DNA from: Eubacteriales bacterium | Lineage (GTDB): Bacteria > Bacillota > Clostridia > Oscillospirales > Oscillospiraceae | Direction of reading: 5' to 3' | NCBI GenBank assembly: GCA_030536515.1 | Contig: JAUNPV010000006.1 | Location: 61,312 to 125,311 of the forward strand | DNA length: 64,000 bases | Part shown: positions 31,103 to 40,540 of the stretch, one piece after another | How the letters are laid out: the number at the start of each line of letters is the position of its first letter | Position numbering within the stretch: the first letter of the stretch is position 1 | The notes under the pieces: generated by a model | The model's input: only the letters and a program-made list of their open reading frames with translations | Database searches by the model: none | What the model was told of the DNA's origin: nothing | Made by a program: the position numbers and the translations under genes

Positions 31103-33295
31103 TCACCTCCTGATGATGATGGTTCCGTTTCGGTCGGTGCGGTAGACCCTTCGGCCGGAAAGCCGCTCCAGGGTTTCCGGGGCGGGGTGGCCGAAGGGGT
31201 TGCCGGCCCCGGCGGAAATGCAGACAATCTCCGGGTCCGCCGCCGTCAGCAGCTCTGGGCCGGTGGCGTCCCCGGCCCCGTGGTGCCCCGCAATCAGCAC
31301 ATCCACCTTGGGAATGCGCGCATACCGCAGCAGCATCCGCTCGCCGAAGGCACTGCGGTCACCGGTAATGAGTATATCACATTTTTCCGTATCAAACAAG
31401 ACGCAAAGGCTCTTTTCGTTGCCGGATTTTGGATATTGGGAGGCAAAAACCGTCACGGCCGCCCCGTCAAAGGTGAATTGCAGGTCCTCCCGGGCATAGA
31501 CAATCTCGCCAACCGTGGAAAATTGAGTCTTTCCGGGAATGGGCGGCAGGACCAGCACGTCCGTGTCCACCCGGGTCAGCAGATTGGCGGCGGCTCCGGC
31601 GTGGTCCCGGTCCAGGTGGGTCAGAATCAGGCCATCCAGCCGGGTGATGCCCTGGCTGAGCAGGGTTTCGGCGGCAATGTCGGCGGTGTGGCTGTCGCTG
31701 TCGCCGCCGCAGTCCACCATGTAGGTCCGGCCCTCCGCCTCCACCAGGATGCACTGGCCCTGGCCCACGTCCAGCACCGTCAATCGCACATCGTCCAGCA
31801 TGGGCTCCAGGTAGGATGCCGCCAGAGCCATGGACAGCCCCAGCACGGCGCAGCAGATCAGCACCACCGGCTGCCTCTTCTTTGACAGCCCAAACACCGC
31901 CAGCAGCCCATACACGAACACCACCCAGGCGGTGATATAGGGGCTGTGGGTGTAGACCGCCGCCAGAGGGAATTTGGCCAGGGTTTTCGCCGTCAGCAGA
32001 ATGTAGCGGATGGGCAGAGCGATAAGCTGAGCCACAAACGCCGCTGCCGTCATCGAAAAGGTGCTGAGCAGGCAAACCGCCATACAGCCGTAGAAAATCA
32101 GGAAAATCAGCCACAGGGTCAGAAGATTGGTCACCACCCCGATGAGACTCACCGTTCCAAAATAGACGGCGCACAGCGGCACCGTGGTCACCAGCACGCT
32201 GAGGGTGACGGACACGGAGGTTGCAAACCACCGCAGCAGCACGTCCTGCTTTCCCGGGGTCTTATGCCCCGTAATCCAGCGGAAAATGGGGCTGTAAAAC
32301 AGGTAAATCCCGGCCACGCTGGCAACGGACAGCTGAAAGCCCACGGAGGTGATGACCAGCGGCTGCACCGCAAGCATGGTAAGCGCCGCAAAGGACAGCG
32401 CCGTTGGCCCGTCGTACTCCCGGTCCGTCAGCCGGGCCAGCAGCATCAGCCCCGCCATGATGCAGGCCCGGTTCACCGACGGGGTAAACCCGGACACCGC
32501 CGCAAAGACTGCCAGCACCGGGAAGCCCACCAGGGCCGTCAAAAACCGCCTGTGCAGAGTCAGCGCAGACAGCAGCGCAAATAATATGGACACATGAAGG
32601 CCGGATACGGCCACCACATGGCGGATGCCGCTGATTTTGAAGCTGGAATCCATGTCATAGCTCATGTCCTCGGTGCAACCCAGCAGCAGGGCCTTGGCAA
32701 AGGGGGCGGCATCCGCCGGGAAGCAGTGGTCCAGGATTTGCAGCAGCGTCTTTCGGAGCCTGGCCGGGAAATCCCGCCAGGCCTTCTCAGGACCCTGCGT
32801 GACCTCCACCTCCCCGTCCTGGTAGGCAAGCAGAAATATCCCCTCTCCTGCGTGGTAGGTGTCTGCGCCGTCGGGGGTGGTCAGACGGAAGCGGAAGGAA
32901 CCGTTCAGAACCGTTCCGGGGCAAAGGGTCCGCTCTTCGTTCAGGTATACCCGGACCCGGCAGCTTACGCCGTTTAAGTCCATGGTCCCGTCGGCGGCGG
33001 TGCCGTAGGGCGTGGCCCAGCCAAAATCGTCGATGCGGATGGTCTGCTCCTCCACCCGGCCGTCCAGGGCTCCGGCACCGGCCAGGCGGGTCTGCCCATA
33101 GTGGCTGCACCAAAGCAGTCCCAGGGCGCAGCCCAGGAAAATCAGGGCAATTTTTCGGAAGGGCGGCCACTTTTTGCGAAACAGCCAGCCGAGGACCGCC
33201 CCGGCCAGAGCCAGCCAGCCGGAAATGGCAAGGTCCCAGGCCCACAGGCCGCAGGCGGCGGCAAAGCCGATGGAAAACCACATGAGTCTGCGCAT
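31103..33295 (-). CDS. comEC: DNA internalisation-related competence protein ComEC/Rec2
   Basis: A 730-residue membrane protein: N-terminal helices, a DUF4131-like extracellular OB region, the Competence domain with many helices at about 210-480 (RHVVAVSGLHVSILFALL is typical), and a C-terminal metallo-beta-lactamase-like domain (HLDRDHAGAAANLL, then IAGHHGAGDATG). It forms the channel for single-stranded DNA uptake. Other uptake genes (comEA, comG pilus genes) are not in this window, so natural competence is possible but not shown. Confidence 0.94.
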   Translation of the reverse strand: MRRLMWFSIGFAAACGLWAWDLAISGWLALAGAVLGWLFRKKWPPFRKIALIFLGCALGLLWCSHYGQTRLAGAGALDGRVEEQTIRIDDFGWATPYGTAADGTMDLNGVSCRVRVYLNEERTLCPGTVLNGSFRFRLTTPDGADTYHAGEGIFLLAYQDGEVEVTQGPEKAWRDFPARLRKTLLQILDHCFPADAAPFAKALLLGCTEDMSYDMDSSFKISGIRHVVAVSGLHVSILFALLSALTLHRRFLTALVGFPVLAVFAAVSGFTPSVNRACIMAGLMLLARLTDREYDGPTALSFAALTMLAVQPLVITSVGFQLSVASVAGIYLFYSPIFRWITGHKTPGKQDVLLRWFATSVSVTLSVLVTTVPLCAVYFGTVSLIGVVTNLLTLWLIFLIFYGCMAVCLLSTFSMTAAAFVAQLIALPIRYILLTAKTLAKFPLAAVYTHSPYITAWVVFVYGLLAVFGLSKKRQPVVLICCAVLGLSMALAASYLEPMLDDVRLTVLDVGQGQCILVEAEGRTYMVDCGGDSDSHTADIAAETLLSQGITRLDGLILTHLDRDHAGAAANLLTRVDTDVLVLPPIPGKTQFSTVGEIVYAREDLQFTFDGAAVTVFASQYPKSGNEKSLCVLFDTEKCDILITGDRSAFGERMLLRYARIPKVDVLIAGHHGAGDATGPELLTAADPEIVCISAGAGNPFGHPAPETLERLSGRRVYRTDRNGTIIIRR

Positions 33296-33383
33296 GAGGG
33301 CCCCCCTTCCTCCGTGTCACGGAAAAGTTTGAAAAAGGGCACCGCCGACAGCGGCAGTGCCCTTTGGATGATAGAAGCTCTGA

Positions 33384-36026
33384 TTACTTGCCCAGCTTGG
33401 CGACCACGAAATCGTCCACCAGCGCCAGGGCGTTGTCCATTCTGGTGGGGTCCTTGCCGCCGCCCATGGCGGAATCGGGCTTGCCGCCGCCGCTGCCGCC
33501 GCAGCAGCAGCACACCTGCTTCACCAGGTCGCCGGCCTTGATGCCCTTGGCAATGGCCTCCTTGCCGCAGACGGCCAGGAAGGTGACCTTCTCGCCGTTG
33601 GCGCTGGCCAGAACGGCCACCACATTGGCATCCTTGTCCCGGAGGCCGTCGCCCATCTGGCGCAGCTTTCCGGCGTCGGCGTCGGGCACCGCAGCAGTAA
33701 TGACCCGCAGGCCTTCAATCTTGTGAGCGCCAAAGAGGATGCGGTCAATCTCACCGGCGGTCTCTCTGGCCTTGTAGGTCTCAATGGCCCGGCGCAGCTC
33801 CTTGACTTCGTCCAACTGAGACTGGATTCGGGCGATGAGCTCCACAGGCTTGGTTTTCAGCTTGGCAGCGGCCTCGAGGAGCATATTCTGATTCCGTTCC
33901 ATCCGCTCCAGGCAGGCCTTGCCGGTGATGGCCTCGATGCGGCGGACGCCGGAGGCCACGGATGACTCGCTTTCCAGGCGGAAGGGGCCCACCTTGGCGG
34001 TGTTGTCCAGATGGGTGCCGCCGCACAGCTCGATGGAGTAGTTGCCCATGTTGACCACCCGGACGGTGTCGCCGTACTTTTCGCTGAACAGCGCCGTTGC
34101 GCCCATGGCCTTGGCCTCGTCAATAGCCATTTCCCTGGTCACAATGGGGTAGCCCTCCAGAATGGAGTTCTGGACCAGCAGATTGACTCTGGCAATCTCC
34201 TCGGGGGTCATGGCGGAGTAGTGGGTGAAGTCAAAGCGGAGCCGGTCGGGCTCCACGTAGGAGCCAGCCTGGTGGACATGGTCGCCCAGGACGCTCTGCA
34301 GGGCCTTCTGCAGCAGGTGGGTGGCGGAGTGGGCCCGCATGATGGCCTTCCGGCGCTCCACATCGATGGAGGCCAGCACTTCGTCGTCCACCTTGATGGA
34401 ACCGGCAATCATTTTGCCGTGGTGCAGGTACTTGCCGCCCTTGTCCTTCTGGACGTTGTTGACCTCAAAGCGGCTGCTGCCCACCAAAATCACGCCCTGG
34501 TCTGCCACCTGGCCGCCCATTTCGGCGTAGAAGGGAGTCTTGTCCAGCACCAGAATGCCGCTTTCGCCGCCTGCGATGGTGCCGGAGACCTCCTCGCCCA
34601 CGCAGACCGCCAGGACCTTTGCCTTGCAGTTGTTCTCGGTGTAGCCCACGAAGGTGGTGGGGGTGTTATCCAGGCCCAGGTCGATGCCTGCCCAGGCCAG
34701 GTCGCCCAGGGCCTTACGGGCCTCCCGGGCGCGGACCTTCTGCTCCTGCATCAGCTGGGCAAACTCCTGCTGATTCAGGGTCATGTCCTCATCGGCCACC
34801 ATTTCCAGAGTCAGGTCAATGGGGAAGCCGTAGGTATCGTAGAGTTTGAAGGCATCGGCGCCGGAGAACTCGGTCTCTCCGGCGGCCTTGTGGCTTTCCA
34901 GCATTTCAGAGAAAATGCGCATACCGCCGTCGATGGTCCGGGCGAAGTTCTCCTCCTCCACCTTGACAACCTTGGTGATATAGTCAGCCCGCTCCCGCAG
35001 GTAGGTGTAGTGGCCCTCATTCTCCTGGACCACGGTCTCCACCACCTTGTAAAGGAAGGGATTGTTAACGCCCAGGAGCTTGCCGTGGCGGGCAGCCCGG
35101 CGCAGCAGGCGGCGCAGGACATAGCCCCGGCCCTCGTTGCTGGGCAGAACGCCGTCGGCAATCATAAAGGTGGAGGCCCGGATGTGGTCGGTGATGACCC
35201 GCAGGCTCACGTCCATCTTGACGCTCTGGCCGTAGGAAGCACCGGTGAGCTCGGTGACCTTGTTGGTGATGTTCATAACGGTGTCCACGTCGAACAGGGA
35301 GTTTACGTCCTGGCACACCACGGCCAGACGCTCCAGGCCCATGCCGGTGTCGATGTTCTTCTGGGCCAGCTCCGTGTAGTTGCCGTGGCCGTCGTTGTCA
35401 AACTGGGAAAAAACGTTGTTCCAGACCTCCATGTACCGGTCGCAGTCGCAGCCGACAGTGCAGCCGGGCTTGCCGCAGCCGTACTTCTCGCCCCGGTCGT
35501 AGTAGATTTCGGAGCAGGGGCCGCAGGGGCCGGAGCCGTGCTCCCAGAAGTTGTCCTCCTTGCCAAAGCGGAAAATCCGCTCGGCGGGGACCCCCACCTC
35601 CTTGTTCCAGATGTTGAAGGCCTCGTCGTCGTTTTCATAGATGGAGGGGTACAGCCGGTCCTCGGGCAGGCCCACCACCTTGGTCAGAAACTCCCAGCTC
35701 CAGGCAATGGCCTCATGCTTGAAGTAGTCGCCAAAGGAGAAGTTGCCCAGCATCTCAAAATAGGTGCCGTGGCGGGCGGTCTTGCCGATGTTCTCGATAT
35801 CGCCGGTGCGGATGCACTTCTGGCAGGTGCACACCCGGTGCCGGGGCGGCTCCACCTCGCCGGTGAAGTAGGGCTTCATGGGGGCCATGCCGGAGTTGAT
35901 GAGCAGCAGAGAAGCATCGTTCTGCGGAATCAGGGAAAAGCTGGGCAGGCGCAGATGGTCCTTGCTCTCAAAAAAGCGCAGGAACATCTCACGCAGTTCG
36001 TTGACACCATAGGGCTTGGGATTCAT
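33384..36026 (-). CDS. alaS: Alanyl-tRNA synthetase
   Basis: An 880-residue class II synthetase. The N-terminal catalytic core (FLRFFESKDHLRLPSFSLIPQNDASLLLINSGMAPMKPYF) leads into the tRNA-binding region, the editing domain with the zinc-binding HSATHLL and later CGGTH motifs, a coiled coil, and the Gly-rich C-terminal DHHA1-type domain (CCCGGSGGGKPDSAMGGGKDP). Length and order match bacterial AlaRS. It is controlled by a T-box leader at 36274-36497; a family C repeat lies between leader and gene. Confidence 0.98.
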   Translation of the reverse strand: MNPKPYGVNELREMFLRFFESKDHLRLPSFSLIPQNDASLLLINSGMAPMKPYFTGEVEPPRHRVCTCQKCIRTGDIENIGKTARHGTYFEMLGNFSFGDYFKHEAIAWSWEFLTKVVGLPEDRLYPSIYENDDEAFNIWNKEVGVPAERIFRFGKEDNFWEHGSGPCGPCSEIYYDRGEKYGCGKPGCTVGCDCDRYMEVWNNVFSQFDNDGHGNYTELAQKNIDTGMGLERLAVVCQDVNSLFDVDTVMNITNKVTELTGASYGQSVKMDVSLRVITDHIRASTFMIADGVLPSNEGRGYVLRRLLRRAARHGKLLGVNNPFLYKVVETVVQENEGHYTYLRERADYITKVVKVEEENFARTIDGGMRIFSEMLESHKAAGETEFSGADAFKLYDTYGFPIDLTLEMVADEDMTLNQQEFAQLMQEQKVRAREARKALGDLAWAGIDLGLDNTPTTFVGYTENNCKAKVLAVCVGEEVSGTIAGGESGILVLDKTPFYAEMGGQVADQGVILVGSSRFEVNNVQKDKGGKYLHHGKMIAGSIKVDDEVLASIDVERRKAIMRAHSATHLLQKALQSVLGDHVHQAGSYVEPDRLRFDFTHYSAMTPEEIARVNLLVQNSILEGYPIVTREMAIDEAKAMGATALFSEKYGDTVRVVNMGNYSIELCGGTHLDNTAKVGPFRLESESSVASGVRRIEAITGKACLERMERNQNMLLEAAAKLKTKPVELIARIQSQLDEVKELRRAIETYKARETAGEIDRILFGAHKIEGLRVITAAVPDADAGKLRQMGDGLRDKDANVVAVLASANGEKVTFLAVCGKEAIAKGIKAGDLVKQVCCCCGGSGGGKPDSAMGGGKDPTRMDNALALVDDFVVAKLGK

Positions 36027-36080
36027 GGGAAATTACCTCCAAAATATAGATACTGATGTTCTGAATTTGCTGCACACCGA

Positions 36081-36250
36081 CAGCTTTCCCCCGGGGGAAA
36101 CTGTCCCAGACTGCGCAGCAGGCTGTGACTGATGAGGGATGGCAAAATGTTGAGTTTTGTATGCACATACGGAAATGGGACAGAAGGGGACTGCTCGCCA
36201 TCGCTCATCCGTCTCGGCTTCGCCGAGCCACCTTCCCCCCGGGGGAAGGT
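36081..36250. repeat. Family C repeat inside the alaS leader
   Basis: Begins CAGCTTTCCCCCGGGGGAAACTG, contains GACTGATGAGGGATGGC and CTCATCCGTCTCGGCTTCGCCGAG, and ends CCACCTTCCCCCCGGGGGAAGG. It lies between the T-box terminator and the alaS start, so it is part of the alaS 5' untranslated region. Confidence 0.8.
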
Positions 36251-36273
36251 ATTGGCTGTGCATTTTCTCACCC

Positions 36274-36497
36274 AAAAAATAAACCCCGCCCCCAGGTATA
36301 GGGGCGAGGAAAATCGCGGTACCACCCTAATTCGTCCAAAGCGGACATCTTAGACGCTCTGTAACGGGAGCACCCGTCCCGGTCCTCCCGGGCGACGCAG
36401 AAAATGGCTTGCAGGGTCAGGCCGAGGGCTTTCACCAATCCCCTCTCGCTTGGGACTTCACCCCTGCTTGGTTTTCTGAATGTCTTTGCATATCTCA
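36274..36497 (-). promoter_or_regulatory. T-box riboswitch controlling alaS
   Basis: The minus strand contains the conserved T-box AGGGTGGTACCGCG (36315-36328). It is followed by a terminator whose stem is CCTCGCCCC...GGGGGCGGGG with TTTATTTTTT (36274-36309). Upstream is a long structured stem I region (GAGAGGGGATTGGTGAAAG part). Uncharged tRNA-Ala would stabilise the antiterminator and allow alaS transcription. I did not place the specifier codon with certainty; alanine is inferred from the downstream gene. Confidence 0.92.
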
Positions 36498-36500
36498 GAT

Positions 36501-36528
36501 ATTCTACCACAAAAGTGAAAAATGTCAA
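36501..36528 (-). promoter_or_regulatory. Promoter of the alaS T-box transcript
   Basis: Minus strand TTGACA, 16 bases, TAGAAT. The -35 overlaps the stop codon of the upstream gene at 36525. Confidence 0.85.
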
Positions 36529-37457
36529 TGATAATCTGGATATTCTGCGATATTTTTTCTCACCGGCACATCAGGGAAGGGCTCATCGGTCTCCGGGTCC
36601 CAGGGACGGATGACCTGGCGGGCGCAGGCGGGGAGCTTGGGCAGCTTCTCCCCCGGAAAAACCACCATTTCCAGCTCCAGGCCGTATCTGCTGCGGCGCA
36701 GGGAGAAATCCAGAATACTGGTCCAGCTGAGCAGGCTCTCCGCCATGTCCGCCAGCTGCCGGTCCCCGGCGTCCCAGTGACGGCGGTCCACCAGCCGGGG
36801 GCCTGGTCTGCCGCAGGGGCAGGGGCTTCTGTCCATCCGGCCGTATTCCCCGGGGCAGATGCTGAGCTCCGGGCGGCCCACAGGCCACAGCTGCCACCGG
36901 CCCAGCTCCCCATCGGGCAGGGGGCGGCCCTGGGGGTCCAGCACCTGGATTTCATATTCCGAGGTCCGCAGGTGGATGCCATGGCCGCAGGAAAAGCCCG
37001 CCACCACCCCGGAGGTGAACAGGCCCATGGTGCTGAAAATCCGGCAGTCGAGGGCCTGGGCGATGCCGTCTTTCATCCAGTCGGTGCAGGGATATCCGGC
37101 GGTAATCACATTGCGGATGTACAGGGGGATGGACATGGCCTTTTTCAGCTTGCACAGGCCCAGCACCACGCAGGGCGTGCCGACGACGGTAACCGCCCGG
37201 CTGGTAAAGGCCTGGCGCAGGATGGTTTTCCAGCGGTGGTCCTCCCCCAGGGGCACCGGACGGCCGCCGCAGGCGAGCACCGCCTGCTCCATCAAAGAGC
37301 AGAGGTCACCGTCCTCCCGCTGATGAAAGCACAGCAGCACCGGCTCCCCCTGGCCGACGATGGGGCGGAGCTGCTCTGTCAGATAGGCAGCCGTGCGCTC
37401 CCGCATGGCGTGCTCCGACGCAAGCTCCAGAATCTGATTGTATACCTGCCGATTCAC
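36525..37457 (-). CDS. Reduced adenylate-forming-enzyme (PaaK-like) relative
   Basis: A 310-residue protein that recalls the middle and late parts of phenylacetate-CoA ligase-type enzymes: VVGTPCVVLGLCKL, ITAGYPC..WMKDGIAQAL, then GLFTSGVVAGFSCGHGIHL, YEIQVLDPQGRPLPDGELGR, and CPGEYGRMDRSPCPCGRPGPRL. It is about 120 residues shorter than PaaK, and I find no clear Thr/Ser/Gly-rich ATP-binding loop of the TSGTTG kind, so it may not adenylate anything. CPCGR near 213 resembles the PaaK linker motif. It lies alone upstream of alaS. The substrate is unknown. Confidence 0.65.
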   Translation of the reverse strand: MNRQVYNQILELASEHAMRERTAAYLTEQLRPIVGQGEPVLLCFHQREDGDLCSLMEQAVLACGGRPVPLGEDHRWKTILRQAFTSRAVTVVGTPCVVLGLCKLKKAMSIPLYIRNVITAGYPCTDWMKDGIAQALDCRIFSTMGLFTSGVVAGFSCGHGIHLRTSEYEIQVLDPQGRPLPDGELGRWQLWPVGRPELSICPGEYGRMDRSPCPCGRPGPRLVDRRHWDAGDRQLADMAESLLSWTSILDFSLRRSRYGLELEMVVFPGEKLPKLPACARQVIRPWDPETDEPFPDVPVRKNIAEYPDYH

Positions 37458-37623
37458 CGGTTATCCCCTCCTCATCGTGATACCATCATTATACACAATC
37501 GGAGGGTAAAATTGCAAGGGCTTTCTTCCTGTTTTTTACAACAATTTTCCTTTGTAAAAGCGGGCAAAAGTTTCATTCGTTTCAAAAGACAGTCAGAGGC
37601 AAAAAATGCCAAAAATGTACAAG

Positions 37624-37661
37624 CAAAAAAAACGGGAGGCGCCCCAGGGGGCAGCCTCCCG
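37624..37661 (-). terminator. Intrinsic terminator of the pepF operon
   Basis: Minus strand CGGGAGGC...GCCTCCCG with a C-rich loop, followed by a run of eight T. It lies about 90 bases after the small gene that follows pepF. Confidence 0.93.
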
Positions 37662-37748
37662 TCAGTCAGGGAACCTATGATGCAACCGGCAAGCACTGGC
37701 AGCGAGGGATTTTGGCCATGCTTTCCAGCCGATGGATTCCGAGGTTCC

Positions 37749-38015
37749 TTAGATTCTCTCCTTCAGCCACTGAATCATGGCGGTCCGGCCCTCCTCGCTC
37801 ATGGGGAAGGTGTTCTCCCCCTCCATGGTGCTTTTTTCGTAGCAGAAGGGGCCGTGCCAGTATTCCACGAAAATGCTGCTCTGGGCGAAGTCCACCTCCT
37901 TGGGCGTGGCCATGACCACATTGGGCTTGGCCCGGAACCGGAAGGGGCCCATGGAGCCGGTGAAGATGTTGTTCATGGCGAAGGTGTGCAGGGTGGGGAT
38001 GAACAGCTCTGCCAT
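37749..38015 (-). CDS. Small protein linked to pepF, unknown function
   Basis: An 88-residue soluble protein (FIPTLHTFAMNNIFTGS, later FVEYWHGPFCYEKSTMEGEN) with no signal peptide or membrane helix. It starts 3 bases after the pepF stop and is followed by the operon terminator, so it is made together with the peptidase. I do not recognise its family. Reading frame, coupling and codon use support a real gene. Confidence 0.75.
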   Translation of the reverse strand: MAELFIPTLHTFAMNNIFTGSMGPFRFRAKPNVVMATPKEVDFAQSSIFVEYWHGPFCYEKSTMEGENTFPMSEEGRTAMIQWLKERI

Positions 38016-38018
38016 GGC

Positions 38019-39821
38019 TCAGTCCCTGGTCAGCGCTTCCATCTCGTCCAGCAGGCGGCCGAACAGCTCCAGAGCCTGGTTCACCGGGGCGGGGCTGGTC
38101 ATGTCCACACCGGCCCCCTTCAGCAGGTCGATAGGAGACTTGGACCGGCCGCCGGACAGGAAGCCGATATAGTCCTTCACAGCGCTCTCCCCCTCGCTGA
38201 GAATGCGGCGGGACAGGGCGATGGCGGCGGAGTAGCCGGTGGCGTACTGGAAGACGTAGTAATTGTAGTAGAAATGGGGAATTCTCGCCCACTCCATGGC
38301 AATCCGGTCGTCCACCACCATGTCGGGGCCGTAGTACAGCTCGTTGAGCCGCTTGTACTCAGCAGACAGGGCCTCGGCGGTGAGGGTCTTGCCCTGGGCC
38401 ACCATTTCTCCGATGTTCAGCTCGAACTCGGCAAACATGGTCTGGCGGTAGATGGTACCCTTGAACTGGTCCAGGAAGTGGTTGATGAGGTAGGCCCGCT
38501 CCCGCTTGTCGGTGGTTTTGCCCAGAAGGTATTCCATCAGCAGGGCCTCGTTGCAGGTGGAGGCCACCTCGGCCACGAAAATCACATAGTCGGCATCCAC
38601 CGGGTTCTGGTACTTGTTGGAGTGGTAGGAGTGGAGGGCGTGGCCCATTTCGTGGGCCAGGGTGAACTGGCTGTCCAGGGTGCCGGTGTAGTTCAGCAGC
38701 ACATAGGGATGGACGGCGGTTCCGGCGGAGTAAGCACCGCTGCGCTTGCCCTGGTTCTGGTAGACATCAATCCAGCGGTTTTCGAAGCCCTCCTTGAGGA
38801 TGGCCCGGTAGCTCTCGCCCAGCGGGGCCATGGCATCATAGATGGTCTGCTTGGCCTGGGCGTAGGGAATGTGCTTGTCCACGCCGGGCACCAGGGGGGT
38901 GTAGATGTCGTAGAAGTGCAGCTCGTCCAGGCCCAGCAGCTTCTTGCGCAGGCGGACGTAGCGGTGCATCTTGTCCAGGTTCTGGTGGACGGCCTCGATG
39001 AGGTTGCGGTAGACGGAGGTAGGCACGTTGGTGTTGAACAGGGCGGCATCGAAGGCGGTGTCGTAGTGCCGGGCCTCGGCGAAGAATTTCAGCTGCTTGT
39101 TCTGGGCGTTGAGGATGGCGGCGGCGGTATTCTTGAATGCGCCGAAGCCGTCGTAGAGATTTTCATAGGCGGAGCGGCGCAGCTCCCGGTCGGCGCTCTC
39201 CTCCAGCTGGACGAAGGTGCCCTGGGTCAGGGGGTGTTTGCCGCCGTCTGCGTCCACGGCATCCCAGAAGGAGATGTCGGCATCGGCAAAGGAGCTGTAG
39301 ATGGTGTCGGGCGCACCGGCCATTTCCCCGGCGGCAGCCAGCAGCTTTTCCTCAGCGGCGGACAGGGTGTGCTCCTTCTTCCGGCGCAGGTCCGTCAGGG
39401 CCCGGCGGTACCGCTCCAGCTTGGGGCAGGCGGCGTAGAAGCCGTCCAGGGTCTCGTCGGAAATGGCCATCATCTCAGGCACAGCGAAGCTGCTGGCGGC
39501 ATTGAAGGCCACCATCACGCTCATAAAGCTGCCCACCATGGCCTGGTAGGTGGCGTTGCGGGTGTCCTCGTCGGACTTGCGCATACAGTAGTTGGCCAGC
39601 TTCTCAAACTTGGCCTCGCTCTGCTCGTCCAGCTCCAGGAAGCTGTAAAGGGTCTCGGCGCTTTCGCCCAAGCGTCCGGCAAAGGCCGCTGCCTTCTCCT
39701 GGTCCTGGGCCACGGTAGAGAGCTCCTGCTGCCACAGCTCGTCGGTTGCGTACAGGTCCTCGATGGCCCACTTGTCCTCCATGGGAAGCTCCTCACGGGC
39801 GGGGATTTTTTTCTGTTCCAT
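38019..39821 (-). CDS. pepF: Oligoendopeptidase F
   Basis: A 600-residue M3-family metallopeptidase. The zinc motif HEMGHALHSYH is followed by the downstream Glu-containing helix (ADYVIFVAEVASTCNEALL). The N-terminal helical half is typical of PepF/M3B. It cleaves short peptides in the cytoplasm. ATG 39821 has CAGGAGG 6-7 bases upstream; a longer in-frame start lacks a site. It is coupled to the 88-residue gene. Confidence 0.95.
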   Translation of the reverse strand: MEQKKIPAREELPMEDKWAIEDLYATDELWQQELSTVAQDQEKAAAFAGRLGESAETLYSFLELDEQSEAKFEKLANYCMRKSDEDTRNATYQAMVGSFMSVMVAFNAASSFAVPEMMAISDETLDGFYAACPKLERYRRALTDLRRKKEHTLSAAEEKLLAAAGEMAGAPDTIYSSFADADISFWDAVDADGGKHPLTQGTFVQLEESADRELRRSAYENLYDGFGAFKNTAAAILNAQNKQLKFFAEARHYDTAFDAALFNTNVPTSVYRNLIEAVHQNLDKMHRYVRLRKKLLGLDELHFYDIYTPLVPGVDKHIPYAQAKQTIYDAMAPLGESYRAILKEGFENRWIDVYQNQGKRSGAYSAGTAVHPYVLLNYTGTLDSQFTLAHEMGHALHSYHSNKYQNPVDADYVIFVAEVASTCNEALLMEYLLGKTTDKRERAYLINHFLDQFKGTIYRQTMFAEFELNIGEMVAQGKTLTAEALSAEYKRLNELYYGPDMVVDDRIAMEWARIPHFYYNYYVFQYATGYSAAIALSRRILSEGESAVKDYIGFLSGGRSKSPIDLLKGAGVDMTSPAPVNQALELFGRLLDEMEALTRD

Positions 39822-39854
39822 TGTTTTTTCCTCCTGTTTTATACATATCAAATA

Positions 39855-39883
39855 TTGAATGTAGCTATTTTATATGGTACAAT
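39855..39883 (+). promoter_or_regulatory. Promoter of the low-GC orphan gene
   Basis: TTGAAT, 17 bases, TACAAT, 32 bases before the ATG at 39916. It overlaps the divergent upstream region of pepF. Confidence 0.75.
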
Positions 39884-39915
39884 AAGGATTATTATTGTAA
39901 AGGGTGGGTTTATTT

Positions 39916-40440
39916 ATGGGTGTATATGATGATTTGGTGCGGCAGGCGTATCGTAATGTGAACACAATTGTCGAAACTGACCTTAATATCCACAAATGCA
40001 GTGACCATACGATCGGTTTTATGATACTTCTTGAAGGCGAAGGACCTGCAAGAGTAGAATACAATGGCAATGGTCATAATTATCAAGCTGTGATAGACGC
40101 AATCCATGATTATTACAGAGTCAATAGCAAAGTCAGTGGCAATGAAACATTTCCTCAAAGTTTTCAGAAAGCAATAGAGGGGTTTGCACGTTTCTGCTCA
40201 AAAGGGAAAACATTCCAGTCGGTATTCAATTTCATCTCCTACCAGCTCTACAAAGAAAAAGAAGGCTCTGCCACATTCCAGATAGACTGCGCGGCCGTTC
40301 TGAATCTGTGGTCTAAGACCATCAGTGAGAATCACGAGAAACTTGTGGCTGAAACGCCCAATCTTGACAGCTGGCTCCGGGAGACATACGATTATTTGAG
40401 AAACACCTACGGCATCCGGTGGGACAGCCGGGGGTTCTAA
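39916..40440 (+). CDS. Low-GC orphan gene, unknown function
   Basis: A 174-residue soluble protein with no signal peptide, membrane helix or catalytic motif that I recognise; the sequence is mixed alpha/beta (FMILLEGEGPARVEYNGNGHNY, then helical). Its base composition is much richer in A and T than the flanking genes, and it uses codons such as AAA, ATA and AGA that neighbours avoid, which suggests horizontal acquisition. It has its own promoter. No linked mobility gene is seen. Confidence 0.8.
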   Translation: MGVYDDLVRQAYRNVNTIVETDLNIHKCSDHTIGFMILLEGEGPARVEYNGNGHNYQAVIDAIHDYYRVNSKVSGNETFPQSFQKAIEGFARFCSKGKTFQSVFNFISYQLYKEKEGSATFQIDCAAVLNLWSKTISENHEKLVAETPNLDSWLRETYDYLRNTYGIRWDSRGF

Positions 40441-40540
40441 TGCAGCCGCCGTACCCGGTTATTATACCACGCCTGTAAAAAAATGCAAGGGCGCTTGCTT
40501 TTTTTCGGGTAGTATGGTAGAGTAACCGGCGGTGATAAAA

